Source: Burkholderiales bacterium
GTDB lineage: Bacteria > Pseudomonadota > Gammaproteobacteria > Burkholderiales > SHXO01
Direction: 5' to 3'
DNA length: 12,718 bases
Assembly: GCA_026125625.1 (NCBI GenBank)
Contig: JAHCKU010000049.1
Span: 1-12,718 of the forward strand
The position numbers were made by a program, and so were the translations under genes. Every line of letters begins with the position of its first letter. Within the stretch, counting starts at the first letter, position 1. Shown piece after piece: positions 1 through 6,344 of this stretch. The notes beneath the pieces were generated by a model. It had not been told where the DNA came from, did not search any database, and was given only the letters and a program-made list of their open reading frames with translations.

Positions 1-378
1 CAGGCGCGCGCGTCCCCGCGGGCCGCCGAGCAGTTCCGAAGCACGGTTGGCCAGGACTTCGTTGACGTTCATGTTGAGCTGGGTGCCGGATCCGGTCTGC
101 CACACCGACACCGGGAATTCTTCCCGGTGCTCCCCTGCGAGTACCTCGTCCGCGGCGCGACGGATCCCCTCGGCCACCTCGGGCGGGAGCAGGCCGAGAC
201 GAGCGTTGAGCGTGGATGCGGCGCGCTTGATAAGCACCACCGCACGGATCATCTCCGGCGGAAAACGCTCACATGAAATGGCGAAATAGTGTAGCGAGCG
301 CTGCGTGCTGGCACCCCAAAGGCGAGACGCCGGAACCATGATTTCGCCCATGCTGTCGTATTCGGCGCGTGTTTCCAT
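1..378 (-). CDS. fumC: Class II fumarate hydratase, N-terminal part (cut by window edge)
   Basis: Class II fumarase interconverts fumarate and malate in the TCA cycle as a cytoplasmic homotetramer. Reading from ATG at 378 to base 1 gives 126 uninterrupted codons with no stop, so the gene continues outside the window. The N-terminus reads METRAEYDSMGEI, followed by VPASRLWGASTQRSL and, near residues 90-115, WQTGSGTQLNMNVNEV and NRASELLGG. These are signature stretches of the fumarase/aspartase superfamily, and the spacing fits FumC. Aspartate ammonia-lyase shares this architecture and cannot be fully excluded because the SSxMPxKxN loop is outside the window. No strong Shine-Dalgarno sequence precedes the ATG (a GAG lies about 10 nt upstream). 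The nearest promoter-like element is a sigma-54-type site at 491-506, which would give a leader of about 100 nt. Confidence 0.88.
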   Translation of the reverse strand, partial: METRAEYDSMGEIMVPASRLWGASTQRSLHYFAISCERFPPEMIRAVVLIKRAASTLNARLGLLPPEVAEGIRRAADEVLAGEHREEFPVSVWQTGSGTQLNMNVNEVLANRASELLGGPRGRARL

Positions 379-747
379 TTCCAGCTCTCGAAGAAAAAGT
401 GAAGCCGTGAAATCTGACAATTGCCTCGGAGAATCTCCACCGGGCGGAGTTCCGAGAGCGCGTCAAACGGCACGGCTTCGCAGTATTGTCAGCAGCGTGC
501 GTGCCGACCCGGGTCGAAAGTGTATAACACGAGCGAATGTACGAACGGCAGTAAATCTTGCATGCCCACGATGAGCTCGGACAGACGGATAGGGCGAGAA
601 AAATCGGCACCCGTGCGAGCACCGGAGCCGAACGGCATCGCTCGCGTAATCGAAGGAGGAGGAAACGATCACGCAAGTCTGCATCCGGAGCTAGGGAAGC
701 TCTGCACAACTATCACGATGCGCGTACCTCTTAGAGGTGGAATGACG
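379..747. other. Intergenic region between divergent fumC and the DUF2383 gene
   Basis: About 370 bases with no convincing gene. Short open frames exist on both strands but lack ribosome binding sites and recognisable composition. The stretch holds one sigma-54-type site towards fumC (491-506) and a short inverted repeat GAGCT-N5-AGCTC at 688-702, whose role is unknown. The sigma-54-type site for the rightward gene begins at 748. Confidence 0.6.
491..506 (-). promoter_or_regulatory. Candidate sigma-54 (-24/-12) promoter for fumC
   Basis: On the minus strand the site reads CGGCACGCACGCTGCT and matches 10 of the 12 defined positions of TGGCACRNNNNTTGCW, with GG and GC exactly 10 nt apart. The predicted start is near 480, about 100 nt before the fumC ATG. 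It is one of the less certain sites because fumarase is usually a sigma-70 gene and the leader is long. Confidence 0.4.
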
Positions 748-763
748 TGGAACGGAGAATGCT
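748..763 (+). promoter_or_regulatory. Candidate sigma-54 promoter for the DUF2383-kinase-like operon
   Basis: The site TGGAACGGAGAATGCT matches 10 of 12 consensus positions, with GG at 749-750 and GC at 761-762. Transcription would begin near 774, only two bases before the ATG at 776. The message would then be almost leaderless, and the GAGG at 764-767 would not be transcribed. Either the site is unusual in this respect or another promoter drives the gene. Confidence 0.45.
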
Positions 764-775
764 GAGGCCACTCGC

Positions 776-1276
776 ATGACTACTCTCGTACTGAACGATG
801 CCGAACTATACGTCGAGCTGAATCGGCTCATTTGCGCAGCGCTCGACACTCGCAGGAAGCTCCTGGCGTGCAGCCTGCGAGGGGGTACCCAACTGATCGG
901 ATTCATTGCCCGCAGCAGTGCCAGTGCGCTGGCCGTCGCTGCGCACGAGCTGGCGGATCTGGTGCATCGCCTGGGCGGGCGGCCGGCAACGGAGGCTCGG
1001 CGGGAGGAAGCGGTTGCATTGCCCGTGCCGAGCGTGGTGCAGGAGCAGGATCCGCTGCAGACGTGCGAACATGCAATTGCCGAAGTCGCCTGCGAGTATC
1101 GCGATACGCTCGAATGGAATCTGCCGGAGCCCGCACAGGAAGTCCTGATGCGGCAATTCAGCATCCTGATCGCGAATTACGAACACGTGAAGGCGTTGCG
1201 CGAGCGCCTGCAGCGGGCGGGCAGCAGGAGAAATTCGGGTGCCGTCCAGGAAAGCTCTGAACCGCCGCATGCGTAA
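776..1276 (+). CDS. DUF2383 / PA2169-type four-helix-bundle protein
   Basis: A 166-residue soluble protein with the layout of the ferritin-like DUF2383 (PA2169) family. The first helix pair starts with LNDAELYVELNRLI and ends in ADLVHRLGGRP (about residues 57-70). A linker follows, then a second pair containing CEHAIAEVACEYRDTL and a C-terminal helix with RQFSILIANYEHVKALRERL. The biochemical role of this family is unknown; members often sit among stress genes. ATG at 776 is the only sensible start because the domain begins within the first dozen residues; GAGG at 764-767 could serve as a ribosome binding site. The next gene begins 8 nt after the stop, so the two are probably cotranscribed. 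The last 20 residues are a polar, probably disordered tail. I am confident of the family, not of any function. Confidence 0.8.
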   Translation: MTTLVLNDAELYVELNRLICAALDTRRKLLACSLRGGTQLIGFIARSSASALAVAAHELADLVHRLGGRPATEARREEAVALPVPSVVQEQDPLQTCEHAIAEVACEYRDTLEWNLPEPAQEVLMRQFSILIANYEHVKALRERLQRAGSRRNSGAVQESSEPPHA

Positions 1277-1284
1277 TCCCCTGT

Positions 1285-2055
1285 ATGCCCTCGTGCTGCC
1301 ATCTGCGCACGAAGTACTATGGCGGTGTGCGGATGGGTCGTGCTATGTTGCATGCCATGTCACCTGAGTCGGTCACAAGCGCGGCTCGGCCCGAATCATC
1401 GGCCTTGCCGCCCTCGGAAGCGCATGACGAGCCGGTCGGGGTGCTGCTGGCCGCTCTGTTCTCCGCCCTCTCGCACGACATGCGCACCGGAATCAACGGC
1501 ATCGGGGTGTGGACACACATTCTCGAACGTCTGGCCGATCCGACCGCCGCCCGGGCGGTGGAAGGCATTCGTCGCTCCATCATCCAGCAATCGGACCTCG
1601 CTCAAGAGATCTCCGACTTTGGTCGAGAGGTTTTCGCGGCTGCCGGCGAGGCGCCTTGCGACATGGTCGCCGTGATCCGGGAGGCACCGGGCGATCCACA
1701 GTCTGGAATCATGCCGCTTCCGGTGCAGATGCACTTGCCGACCGGGCCACTGATCGCCGCCGTACCGGTCCGCGCATTGCGTATGCTGCTGCGCTTGCTG
1801 CTACGCGATGCATTCGCCACCTTGTCTGCCGACGGGACGCTCGAAATGCATGTCATCGACGATTCCGAAGGCGATTGCTGGCAAGTGTGCATCGACACGC
1901 GCGAGCCGGGAGGACTCTATCCGGAAGCGCACACGCGCCGGCCTCTGCGGCAGACGCTCGCGCTGCTGGGTGCGCATGCACACGGACTTGCGCTCGAGCT
2001 CACTTCTGCGCGTCGCTGCCTCCATCTGCCCAGGGCAGCAGACCCCTCCTCCTGA
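1285..2055 (+). CDS. Small histidine-kinase-like protein: DHp H-box with degenerate ATPase domain
   Basis: 256 residues from the first ATG; in-frame ATGs at 1333, 1345 and 1357 are equally possible because none has a clear Shine-Dalgarno. There is no sensor domain, signal peptide or membrane segment. Residues 58-72 (FSALSHDMRTGINGI) are a recognisable histidine-kinase H-box with His64, followed by a second helix containing SIIQQSDLAQEISDF. The C-terminal 130 residues follow the layout of a HATPase domain (MLLRLLLRDAF where the N-box should be, a final HLPRA strand). However, the N-box Asn-x-x-x-Asn pattern is lost and no DxGxG or glycine-rich lid is visible. This resembles phosphotransfer proteins of the ChpT type (DHp plus decayed ATPase) more than an active kinase. 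It follows the DUF2383 gene by 8 nt, with no separate promoter seen. A role in passing phosphate to the regulator at 10976 is inference only. Confidence 0.7.
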   Translation: MPSCCHLRTKYYGGVRMGRAMLHAMSPESVTSAARPESSALPPSEAHDEPVGVLLAALFSALSHDMRTGINGIGVWTHILERLADPTAARAVEGIRRSIIQQSDLAQEISDFGREVFAAAGEAPCDMVAVIREAPGDPQSGIMPLPVQMHLPTGPLIAAVPVRALRMLLRLLLRDAFATLSADGTLEMHVIDDSEGDCWQVCIDTREPGGLYPEAHTRRPLRQTLALLGAHAHGLALELTSARRCLHLPRAADPSS

Positions 2056-2110
2056 TAGAAAGCTCTCGGAGCTGCCCCCAACGAAGTGCCTGCGTACGGT
2101 GGGCATCGCG

Positions 2111-2126
2111 CGGCACATCGATTGCT
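2111..2126 (+). promoter_or_regulatory. Sigma-54 promoter of the first BON lipoprotein gene
   Basis: CGGCACATCGATTGCT matches 11 of the 12 defined positions of TGGCACRNNNNTTGCW (only the first T differs), with GG at 2112-2113 and GC at 2124-2125. The predicted start is near 2137, leaving a leader of about 56 nt that includes the GGAGGG ribosome binding site. It is one of the two best sites in the window. Confidence 0.75.
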
Positions 2127-2192
2127 GAAACTCGTGCGTCCATGCGATCGCATGGGCATCGATGGTTTCACCACACGACGGAGGGCTCGCTG

Positions 2193-2516
2193 ATGAGATT
2201 CATACGTATTCTTGCACTGCTGCTCGTCGCCGGCTTTGGCGCCGTGCAGATCCAGGGTTGCGCTGCAACCGACACACGTCGGTCGACCACGGAAACGGTT
2301 GACGACGGCGTGGTTACTGCGCGCGTGAAGACGGCATTGCTGCAGGACAAGGATGTGAGCGGCCTGGCCGTGAATGTCGATACCTATCGCGGTGTGGTGC
2401 AGCTCAGCGGGTTCGTGGACAACCAGAATCAGGTCGACAAGGCGGCTTCCATCGCAGAGCAGGTGCCGGGCGTGGTTTCGGTGAAGAATGGCTTGCGCGT
2501 AAAACCTCAGAGCTGA
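2193..2516 (+). CDS. BON-domain lipoprotein
   Basis: A 107-residue protein with a lipoprotein signal peptide: MRFIR, a hydrophobic stretch, and a lipobox IQGC with the acylated Cys at position 23. After a short polar linker comes a single BON domain (about residues 41-105) running from VVTARVKTALL through VNVDTYRGVVQLSG to the closing VVSVKNGLRV. BON proteins (OsmY-like) bind or stabilise the envelope, typically under osmotic stress; the mature protein would be anchored to a periplasmic face of the envelope. The ATG at 2193 is chosen because it is preceded by GGAGGG (2180-2185) and yields a proper signal peptide. A longer in-frame reading starting upstream only overlaps the kinase-like gene. 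It stands alone behind its own -24/-12 site. A second, similar BON lipoprotein lies at 5323-5718. Confidence 0.88.
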   Translation: MRFIRILALLLVAGFGAVQIQGCAATDTRRSTTETVDDGVVTARVKTALLQDKDVSGLAVNVDTYRGVVQLSGFVDNQNQVDKAASIAEQVPGVVSVKNGLRVKPQS

Positions 2517-2643
2517 ACGAACGATACCCGCATCGACAGCGGCCGCGCTCCCTCGCCGTGCGACGAGAAGACCGCGGCGCGCTGGATCCCTCCTTGATCA
2601 TCTCCGGAAAAAAGCCACTCTCTATTCCGCGCGCAGGTCGCAG

Positions 2644-2659
2644 CGGCATGTACGTTGCT
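2644..2659 (+). promoter_or_regulatory. Sigma-54 promoter of the OsmB-like gene
   Basis: CGGCATGTACGTTGCT matches 10 of 12 positions, with GG at 2645-2646 and GC at 2657-2658. The predicted start is near 2670, giving a leader of about 34 nt with a strong AGGAGGG. The rest of the 187-bp gap (2517-2703) shows nothing else convincing. Confidence 0.7.
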
Positions 2660-2703
2660 CGTCACCATGGAAGGCTTTTTCATTTGATTCCAGGAGGGAC
2701 ATC

Positions 2704-2943
2704 ATGAGCAAATCATCGTGGGTAATGCTGGTCCTGGCTGGCGGCCTCAGCCTGGGCGGTTGTTCGACATGGGACAAGCTGGATCAGTCGGAGAAAGGTG
2801 CGGTCATCGGCGCGGGCGCGGGTGCTGCCGGCGGTGCGGCGGTTTCCGGTGGCAGTGCGCTGGGAACCGCAGCTGGCGCCGCAGTGGGTGGTGTGGTGGG
2901 CCACGAAGTCGGCAAGCGGCGCGACGACCGACGCGACGACTGA
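2704..2943 (+). CDS. OsmB-like glycine-zipper lipoprotein
   Basis: A 79-residue small lipoprotein. The signal peptide ends in a LGGC lipobox (Cys20). From about residue 31 to 69 there is a glycine zipper rich in GxxxG and alanine (for example GAVIGAGAGAAGGA, then GAAVGGVVGHEVG), followed by a short charged tail KRRDDRRDD. This is the architecture of E. coli OsmB and related osmotically induced lipoproteins, whose glycine zipper inserts in or packs against the membrane. The start is fixed by CAGGAGGG six nt before the ATG. It is monocistronic, with its own sigma-54-type promoter and a large hairpin downstream shared with the convergent rpoN. The family is broad and OsmB is the nearest name I can support; orthology is not claimed. 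Confidence 0.82.
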   Translation: MSKSSWVMLVLAGGLSLGGCSTWDKLDQSEKGAVIGAGAGAAGGAAVSGGSALGTAAGAAVGGVVGHEVGKRRDDRRDD

Positions 2944-2998
2944 ACGAGCCGTATCGCCGGCCGCGGCGAATCGAATGCGGCCGGGCCATTTGCATACT

Positions 2999-3026
2999 CG
3001 GAGCTTCCCCGGGGGGGGAAGCTCCG
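2999..3026. terminator. Bidirectional hairpin between convergent OsmB-like gene and rpoN
   Basis: A perfect 12-bp inverted repeat, CGGAGCTTCCCC (2999-3010) and GGGGAAGCTCCG (3015-3026), encloses a 4-nt G loop. It lies between the stop at 2943 and the rpoN stop at 3070. Neither strand has a T run after the stem, so it is either a weak or Rho-assisted terminator or an RNA-stabilising stem. Confidence 0.6.
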
Positions 3027-3069
3027 AACAAGGCCCTGCTTTCCTAGGGATACTTGTGCAGAGTTTCCC

Positions 3070-4523
3070 CTAGCTCAGGCGTCGCAACTCCACATTGGGC
3101 AACTGCATGAGGCGACGGTACTTGGTGACCGTGCGCCGGGCCACCCGTACGCCCTGCTCGGCCAGCATCTCCGCCAGGCGCGCATCCGACAGCGGCTCCT
3201 CCGGCTTCTCGGCTTCGATCAGCTCGCGAATCAGCGCGCGAATGGCAGTGGCCGAGCACACACCACCGCTCGAAGTCGACAACTGGCGGGAGAAAAAATG
3301 CTTGAATTCGAACAGCCCGCGCGGCGTGGACATGTATTTGTTGTTGGTCACGCGTGATACGGTCGATTCGTGCAGGCCCAGCTCATCCGCGATCTGCTTG
3401 AGGGCGAGCGGACGCATGGCCACTTCACCGTAGTCGAGGAATTTCTTCTGGCGCTCGACGATCGCCTCGGCCACGCGCTGGATGGTGGCGAAGCGCTGCT
3501 CGGCGTGTTGCGGATCAGCCAGCGCGCCTCCTGCAGTTGCTGGCTGAGCGGGGAGCCGCCATCGCGCGGCGAGCGGCGGAAGATGTCGGCATAGACGCGA
3601 TTGACGCGAATACGCGGCAGCACGGCGGGATTGACCGTGCACATCCACTTGCCACGAATCTTGCGCACCATGACATCGGGAACGATGTAGCGCACGCCAT
3701 CGTCTCCGTACTGAGTTCCGGGACGCGGATCAAGCTTGCGGATGAGTCCCAGCGCGCCGCGCAAGGCGTCCTCGTCGCAGCTCTCGATGCGTTGCAGGCG
3801 CGCCACCTCGCGCCGCGCGACCAGTGGCAGGTGCTCGCGCGCCACCCGACGCGCCAGTTCGCGATAAGGCGTGTCCGGGGGCAGCGCCTGCAGCTGCAGA
3901 TCCAGGCACTCGGCCAGGTCACGCGCCCCAACCCCGCAGGGCTCCAGGCATTGCACCAGACGCAGCGCGGAGCGCAGGTCGTCGGGCTCCACCGGCGGCT
4001 GGAGGTCGCTGTCGGCCATCGCCGTCGCCAGCTCTTCCAGGCTCTGGCGCAGATAACCGTCGTCATCCAAAGCCTCGATGATCACGTGTGCGAGCACGCG
4101 ATCCCGCGGCTCGAGCTGCGCGATCATCAGCTGGTTGCGTAGATGGTCGCGCAGGCTGATGGAGGACTCGATCCAGTCGGTCCAGTCGGATTCGGAATCA
4201 TCGCCATTGCGCGTGCTGTTGGTGCGCTCGCCATAGGAGTCGGACATCGCCGGTCCGGATTCGTAGCTCTCGTCGGCGACACTCGGTGAGGGCTCCTCCG
4301 GCACCGCCTCTGCAGCGGTGGAGAGGTCATCGTGAGTACCCGCGATTCCCGGCGCTTGCGGTTCCTCGATCTCGTCTTCTTCGAGGAAGGGATTGCTGAC
4401 CAGTGCTTGCCGGATTTCCTGGGCAAACTCCAGGGCGGATAGCTGCAGCAGCCGTACCGACTGCTGAAGACGCGGCGACAGCGCCAGCGTCTGCCTCGTC
4501 TTCAAGGACAATGTGCGTTCCAC
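3070..4523 (-). pseudogene. rpoN: RNA polymerase sigma-54 factor RpoN, reading frame broken by a 2-bp insertion
   Basis: Two overlapping frames together make one complete RpoN of about 483 residues, the usual family length. Upstream frame: region I (LKTRQTLALSPRLQQSVRLL), an acidic linker, and the core-binding domain with CLEPCGVGARDLAECL and LDPRPGTQYGDDGVRY, ending in LQEARWLIRN. Downstream frame: AEQRFATIQRVAEAIVERQ, the HTH region LGLHESTVSRVT, KYMSTPRGLFEFKHFF, and the RpoN box ARRTVTKYR. Alignment in memory to E. coli RpoN spaces perfectly if one GT of the GTGT at 3505-3508 is removed, so the lesion is a dinucleotide duplication. As written, translation stops at 3348 after about 391 residues and lacks the DNA-binding part. 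I choose GTG at 4523 because AGGAGG (4530-4535) lies 6 nt before it; the ATG at 4538 overlaps that element. There is no hpf/ptsN/lptB neighbourhood, suggesting an additional copy. Either a sequence error or real inactivation is possible. Confidence 0.9.
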
Positions 4524-4559
4524 GGAAGGCCTCCTCATTCTCGTTAGCCACACCGGCAG

Positions 4560-4575
4560 CGCAATGTGTGTGCCA
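4560..4575 (-). promoter_or_regulatory. Sigma-54 promoter of rpoN (autoregulation)
   Basis: On the minus strand TGGCACACACATTGCG matches 11 of the 12 defined consensus positions (only the last W differs). The predicted start is near 4549, leaving a short leader with AGGAGG at 4535-4530 and the GTG at 4523. This placement supports the GTG start and implies that sigma-54 drives its own gene. Confidence 0.75.
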
Positions 4576-4815
4576 ATTGGAGCACGCGCTCGACTACGAA
4601 TGTAAGTCCACGACATGCAACGATTTTCACGCTCTCGAAGGCAACGCGAAAGACGCGCACGGTACATGCCGGAGGATCCGATCCTGTATTTTTTTCAGGA
4701 CAGGCAATATCCTCTTGCTCCAGGCTCTGACATGCAGAACATTCCGTGGTTGCCGCGCGAGCGGTTGTGGGTCCGCCCATCATCGCTGGTCGCGCGCGAT
4801 GTCGTGCATGGCAGG
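4576..4815. other. Intergenic region between back-to-back sigma-54 promoters
   Basis: About 240 bases separate the divergent -24/-12 sites of rpoN and the small protein gene. No gene is supported here. It contains an AT-rich spot with nested short inverted repeats (TCCTG at 4682-4686 with CAGGA at 4696-4700, and CCTGT at 4683-4687 with ACAGG at 4700-4704). This is where binding sites of an enhancer-binding protein would be expected, but I cannot recognise a defined one. Confidence 0.5.
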
Positions 4816-4831
4816 CGGTACGTGGCTTGCG
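4816..4831 (+). promoter_or_regulatory. Candidate sigma-54 promoter of the small stress-type gene
   Basis: CGGTACGTGGCTTGCG matches 9 of 12 positions with intact GG (4817-4818), TTGC (4827-4830) and the 10-nt spacing. The predicted start near 4842 gives a leader of about 36 nt carrying GGAGGG at 4865-4870. Confidence 0.6.
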
Positions 4832-4877
4832 GGGACATGGGCTATATCGCTCGATCGATCATATGGAGGGAACAGCC

Positions 4878-5138
4878 ATGACCCGGCAGACAGGCAGCAA
4901 GGATCCGAAAGACAAAGCGCGTAGTCGAATCGAAGGCGAGGGCAGCTATAGCGGAACGAAGCAGTACAACGAGGCTACCCGAGAATTCATCGAAGAGGGC
5001 AAGGTCGGGCAAGCGGCACGCAAGGCGGCGCCGGCTACACCGGAGGAAGCCCGCGAGCTGGAAGCGGCGGAGCGTGCCGGCAAGGCGCGGGCGAAAGAGG
5101 AAGATCCAGCGTTGAGAGGCGGCGGCGGGACCAAGTGA
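4878..5138 (+). CDS. Small hydrophilic stress-type protein, function unknown
   Basis: 86 residues, no signal peptide or membrane segment, rich in Glu, Lys, Arg and Ala. It contains EGEGSYSGTKQYNEATREFI near residues 19-38 and EEARELEAAERAGKARAKEE near 56-75, probably one long helix, and ends in GGGGTK. From memory it resembles short uncharacterised proteins with an EGEGSY-x-YNE pattern found in many Proteobacteria alongside PRC- and BON-domain stress genes; no biochemical role is known to me. The start is chosen for GGAGGG ending 7 nt before the ATG; a longer frame back to 4746 would overlap the promoter. It is divergent from rpoN and behind its own -24/-12 site, with a 7-bp hairpin downstream. 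Confidence 0.75.
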   Translation: MTRQTGSKDPKDKARSRIEGEGSYSGTKQYNEATREFIEEGKVGQAARKAAPATPEEARELEAAERAGKARAKEEDPALRGGGGTK

Positions 5139-5156
5139 AGTGATGGGCGGGCCGCC

Positions 5157-5176
5157 GCATGTCGTCGAAGACATGC
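5157..5176 (+). terminator. Hairpin downstream of the small stress-type gene
   Basis: GCATGTC (5157-5163) pairs with GACATGC (5170-5176) across a 6-nt loop, 19 nt after the stop codon. There is no T run, so this may be a stem that protects the 3' end rather than an intrinsic terminator. Confidence 0.35.
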
Positions 5177-5220
5177 AGGGCACGCGCTGACCGGCAGCGG
5201 AAGTATGCGTAATTCAATGC

Positions 5221-5261
5221 ACGAAAAAAGAGAGGTTCTCCCCTAGGGTAGGGAGAACCTC
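5221..5261 (-). terminator. Intrinsic terminator of the PRC-BON operon
   Basis: Read on the minus strand, an 11-bp perfect stem (GAGGTTCTCCC at 5232-5242 with GGGAGAACCTC at 5251-5261, 8-nt loop) is followed by TCTTTTTTCG, a standard Rho-independent terminator. It lies about 60 nt after the BON stop codon at 5323. A second GC-rich hairpin (CCGGCCG 5262-5268 with CGGCCGG 5276-5282) precedes it in the transcript. Confidence 0.88.
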
Positions 5262-5322
5262 CCGGCCGGTCGTTGCGGCCGGCCATCTCGAGCGATCGTT
5301 CGAGGGACGTCGGGGGCGGGCT

Positions 5323-5718
5323 TCAGCTCGCCGAAACCTCGATGCGGTTTTCCACCGCCTGCACGCCTTCGACATTGCTTGCCACTTCCGCTGCGCGTAA
5401 AGCCTGCGCCTGATCCGGTACGCGCCCGGTGAGGATGACCGTTCCATCCTGCGTTTCGACTGAGATGTCCGTGCCGCTGATGCCGTCGGCTGCCAGCAAC
5501 GCAGCTTTGACCTTGGCCGTCACGGTGACATCGTCCATTGCAGCGCCGAGGGTAGTTTGGTCCTCCGGCAGCGCCGGGGCCTCGGCGGTGGTATCTGGCG
5601 GCATGCCGGTGTCAGCGGATCCGGTGGTGCTGGAAGCGTCGTCGGTGCGGTTGCAGCCGGTAATCGCCAGTGCGGCGAGCAGTGCAAGGACGGGAACGCC
5701 GTACATTCGTTGCTTCAT
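5323..5718 (-). CDS. BON-domain lipoprotein (second copy in window)
   Basis: 131 residues. The signal peptide MKQRMYGVPVLALLAALAITGC ends in a lipobox with Cys22, marking a lipoprotein. A Ser/Thr/Pro/Asp-rich linker (to about residue 57) follows, then one BON domain with VTVTAKVKAALL, ISVETQDGTVILTGRV and the final VQAVENRIEV. The start at 5718 is chosen for the signal peptide and the GAGGAG about 9 nt before it. It is the second gene of an operon with the PRC-barrel gene (71 nt gap). I find no GG-N10-GC site in that gap, and a strong terminator follows. It resembles the BON lipoprotein at 2193 in design but differs in sequence and linker length, so the two are paralogues or independent members rather than a recent duplication. 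Confidence 0.88.
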   Translation of the reverse strand: MKQRMYGVPVLALLAALAITGCNRTDDASSTTGSADTGMPPDTTAEAPALPEDQTTLGAAMDDVTVTAKVKAALLAADGISGTDISVETQDGTVILTGRVPDQAQALRAAEVASNVEGVQAVENRIEVSAS

Positions 5719-5789
5719 GTCCACTTGCTCCTCTTTTGATGAGAGAAAAATCGGCCGCGGCCAGGACGACCGCAGCATGTCGCATCACG

Positions 5790-6344
5790 TCATTCCCAGT
5801 AGGGACGGGTCCCGTAGTAGCTGTGAACGCGCGTGTCGAACTCGGTGTTGGCCATGCTCGGCCAATGGTCCTTGTCGAATCCCGGCGCGTCGCGCAGCCG
5901 TTGCTTGTCGACATCCAGGACGAAACACTTGTTGTCGGTATCCAGCGTCAGTGCGCCCCACGGGATGGCAAAAAGTTTTTCGCCCATACCGAGAAATCCG
6001 CCGCTCGACATCACCGCATAGGCAATGCGCCCACGGGGCACGTCGATCATGATCTCGTCGATCTCACCAAGATTCTCGCCCTGCCGGTTGACGACCTTGT
6101 CCCCCTCGAGCGTGCTCGCTGTCATCAGGCGCGGACCGGGGCCGGAAGCATTCTCGTACTGCCCTGTTCCTTCGATGCGTGCGCCCTGCTCGCTGCTGCC
6201 CGAGCCAGCACCACCCGAGCTGCTGCCGCTGTAGCCGCCGCTGACGCTCCCGCTGCTTCCTGCGGTGCCGAGGCCAGCACTGGCACGACTGGCGCCCGTA
6301 CCGGTCTTGTCATCTCGCATACCGTCTTTGAAATCGTTCGCCAT
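5790..6344 (-). CDS. PRC-barrel domain protein with glycine/serine-rich N-terminus
   Basis: 184 residues, no signal peptide. Residues 1-65 are low-complexity, rich in Gly, Ser and Ala (for example GGYSGSSSGGAGSGSS). The PRC-barrel fold starts at about LMTASTLEGDKVVNRQGENL and runs through GEIDEIMIDVPRGRIAYAVM, GEKLFAIPWGAL and CFVLDVDKQRLRDAP. The C-terminus has a Trp/Tyr-rich tail (HSYYGTRPYWE). PRC-barrel proteins bind partners in photosynthetic reaction centres, ribosome maturation (RimM) and many stress proteins; this one belongs to the stress-type group by architecture. The start at 6344 has AGGAG seven nt upstream and gives a sensible N-terminus; a longer frame to 6518 crosses the promoter. 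It is the first gene of an operon with the downstream BON lipoprotein. Confidence 0.87.
   Translation of the reverse strand: MANDFKDGMRDDKTGTGASRASAGLGTAGSSGSVSGGYSGSSSGGAGSGSSEQGARIEGTGQYENASGPGPRLMTASTLEGDKVVNRQGENLGEIDEIMIDVPRGRIAYAVMSSGGFLGMGEKLFAIPWGALTLDTDNKCFVLDVDKQRLRDAPGFDKDHWPSMANTEFDTRVHSYYGTRPYWE

Noticed and set aside
688..702. GAGCT-N5-AGCTC, compared with AGCTC-N3-GAGCT at 2061-2073 and GAGC-N4-GCTC near 4580, as a shared activator-binding site.
   Set aside because: Arm order and spacing differ and the distance to the -24/-12 site is not constant; AGCT-containing repeats are common by chance in this composition.
421..765. Open frame of 114 codons between fumC and the DUF2383 gene.
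   Set aside because: No ribosome binding site, no recognisable domain, and unlike protein composition; the region is better read as regulatory.
1509..2192. A long rightward open frame that runs into the BON lipoprotein gene in the same frame.
   Set aside because: It overlaps the kinase-like gene in another frame, has Arg/Ala-rich shadow composition, and the real gene starts at 2193 with a ribosome binding site and signal peptide.
3502..3512. Programmed ribosomal frameshift in rpoN.
   Set aside because: No slippery heptamer and no stimulatory stem stand out at the junction, RpoN is not known to use frameshifting, and a GT duplication explains it fully.
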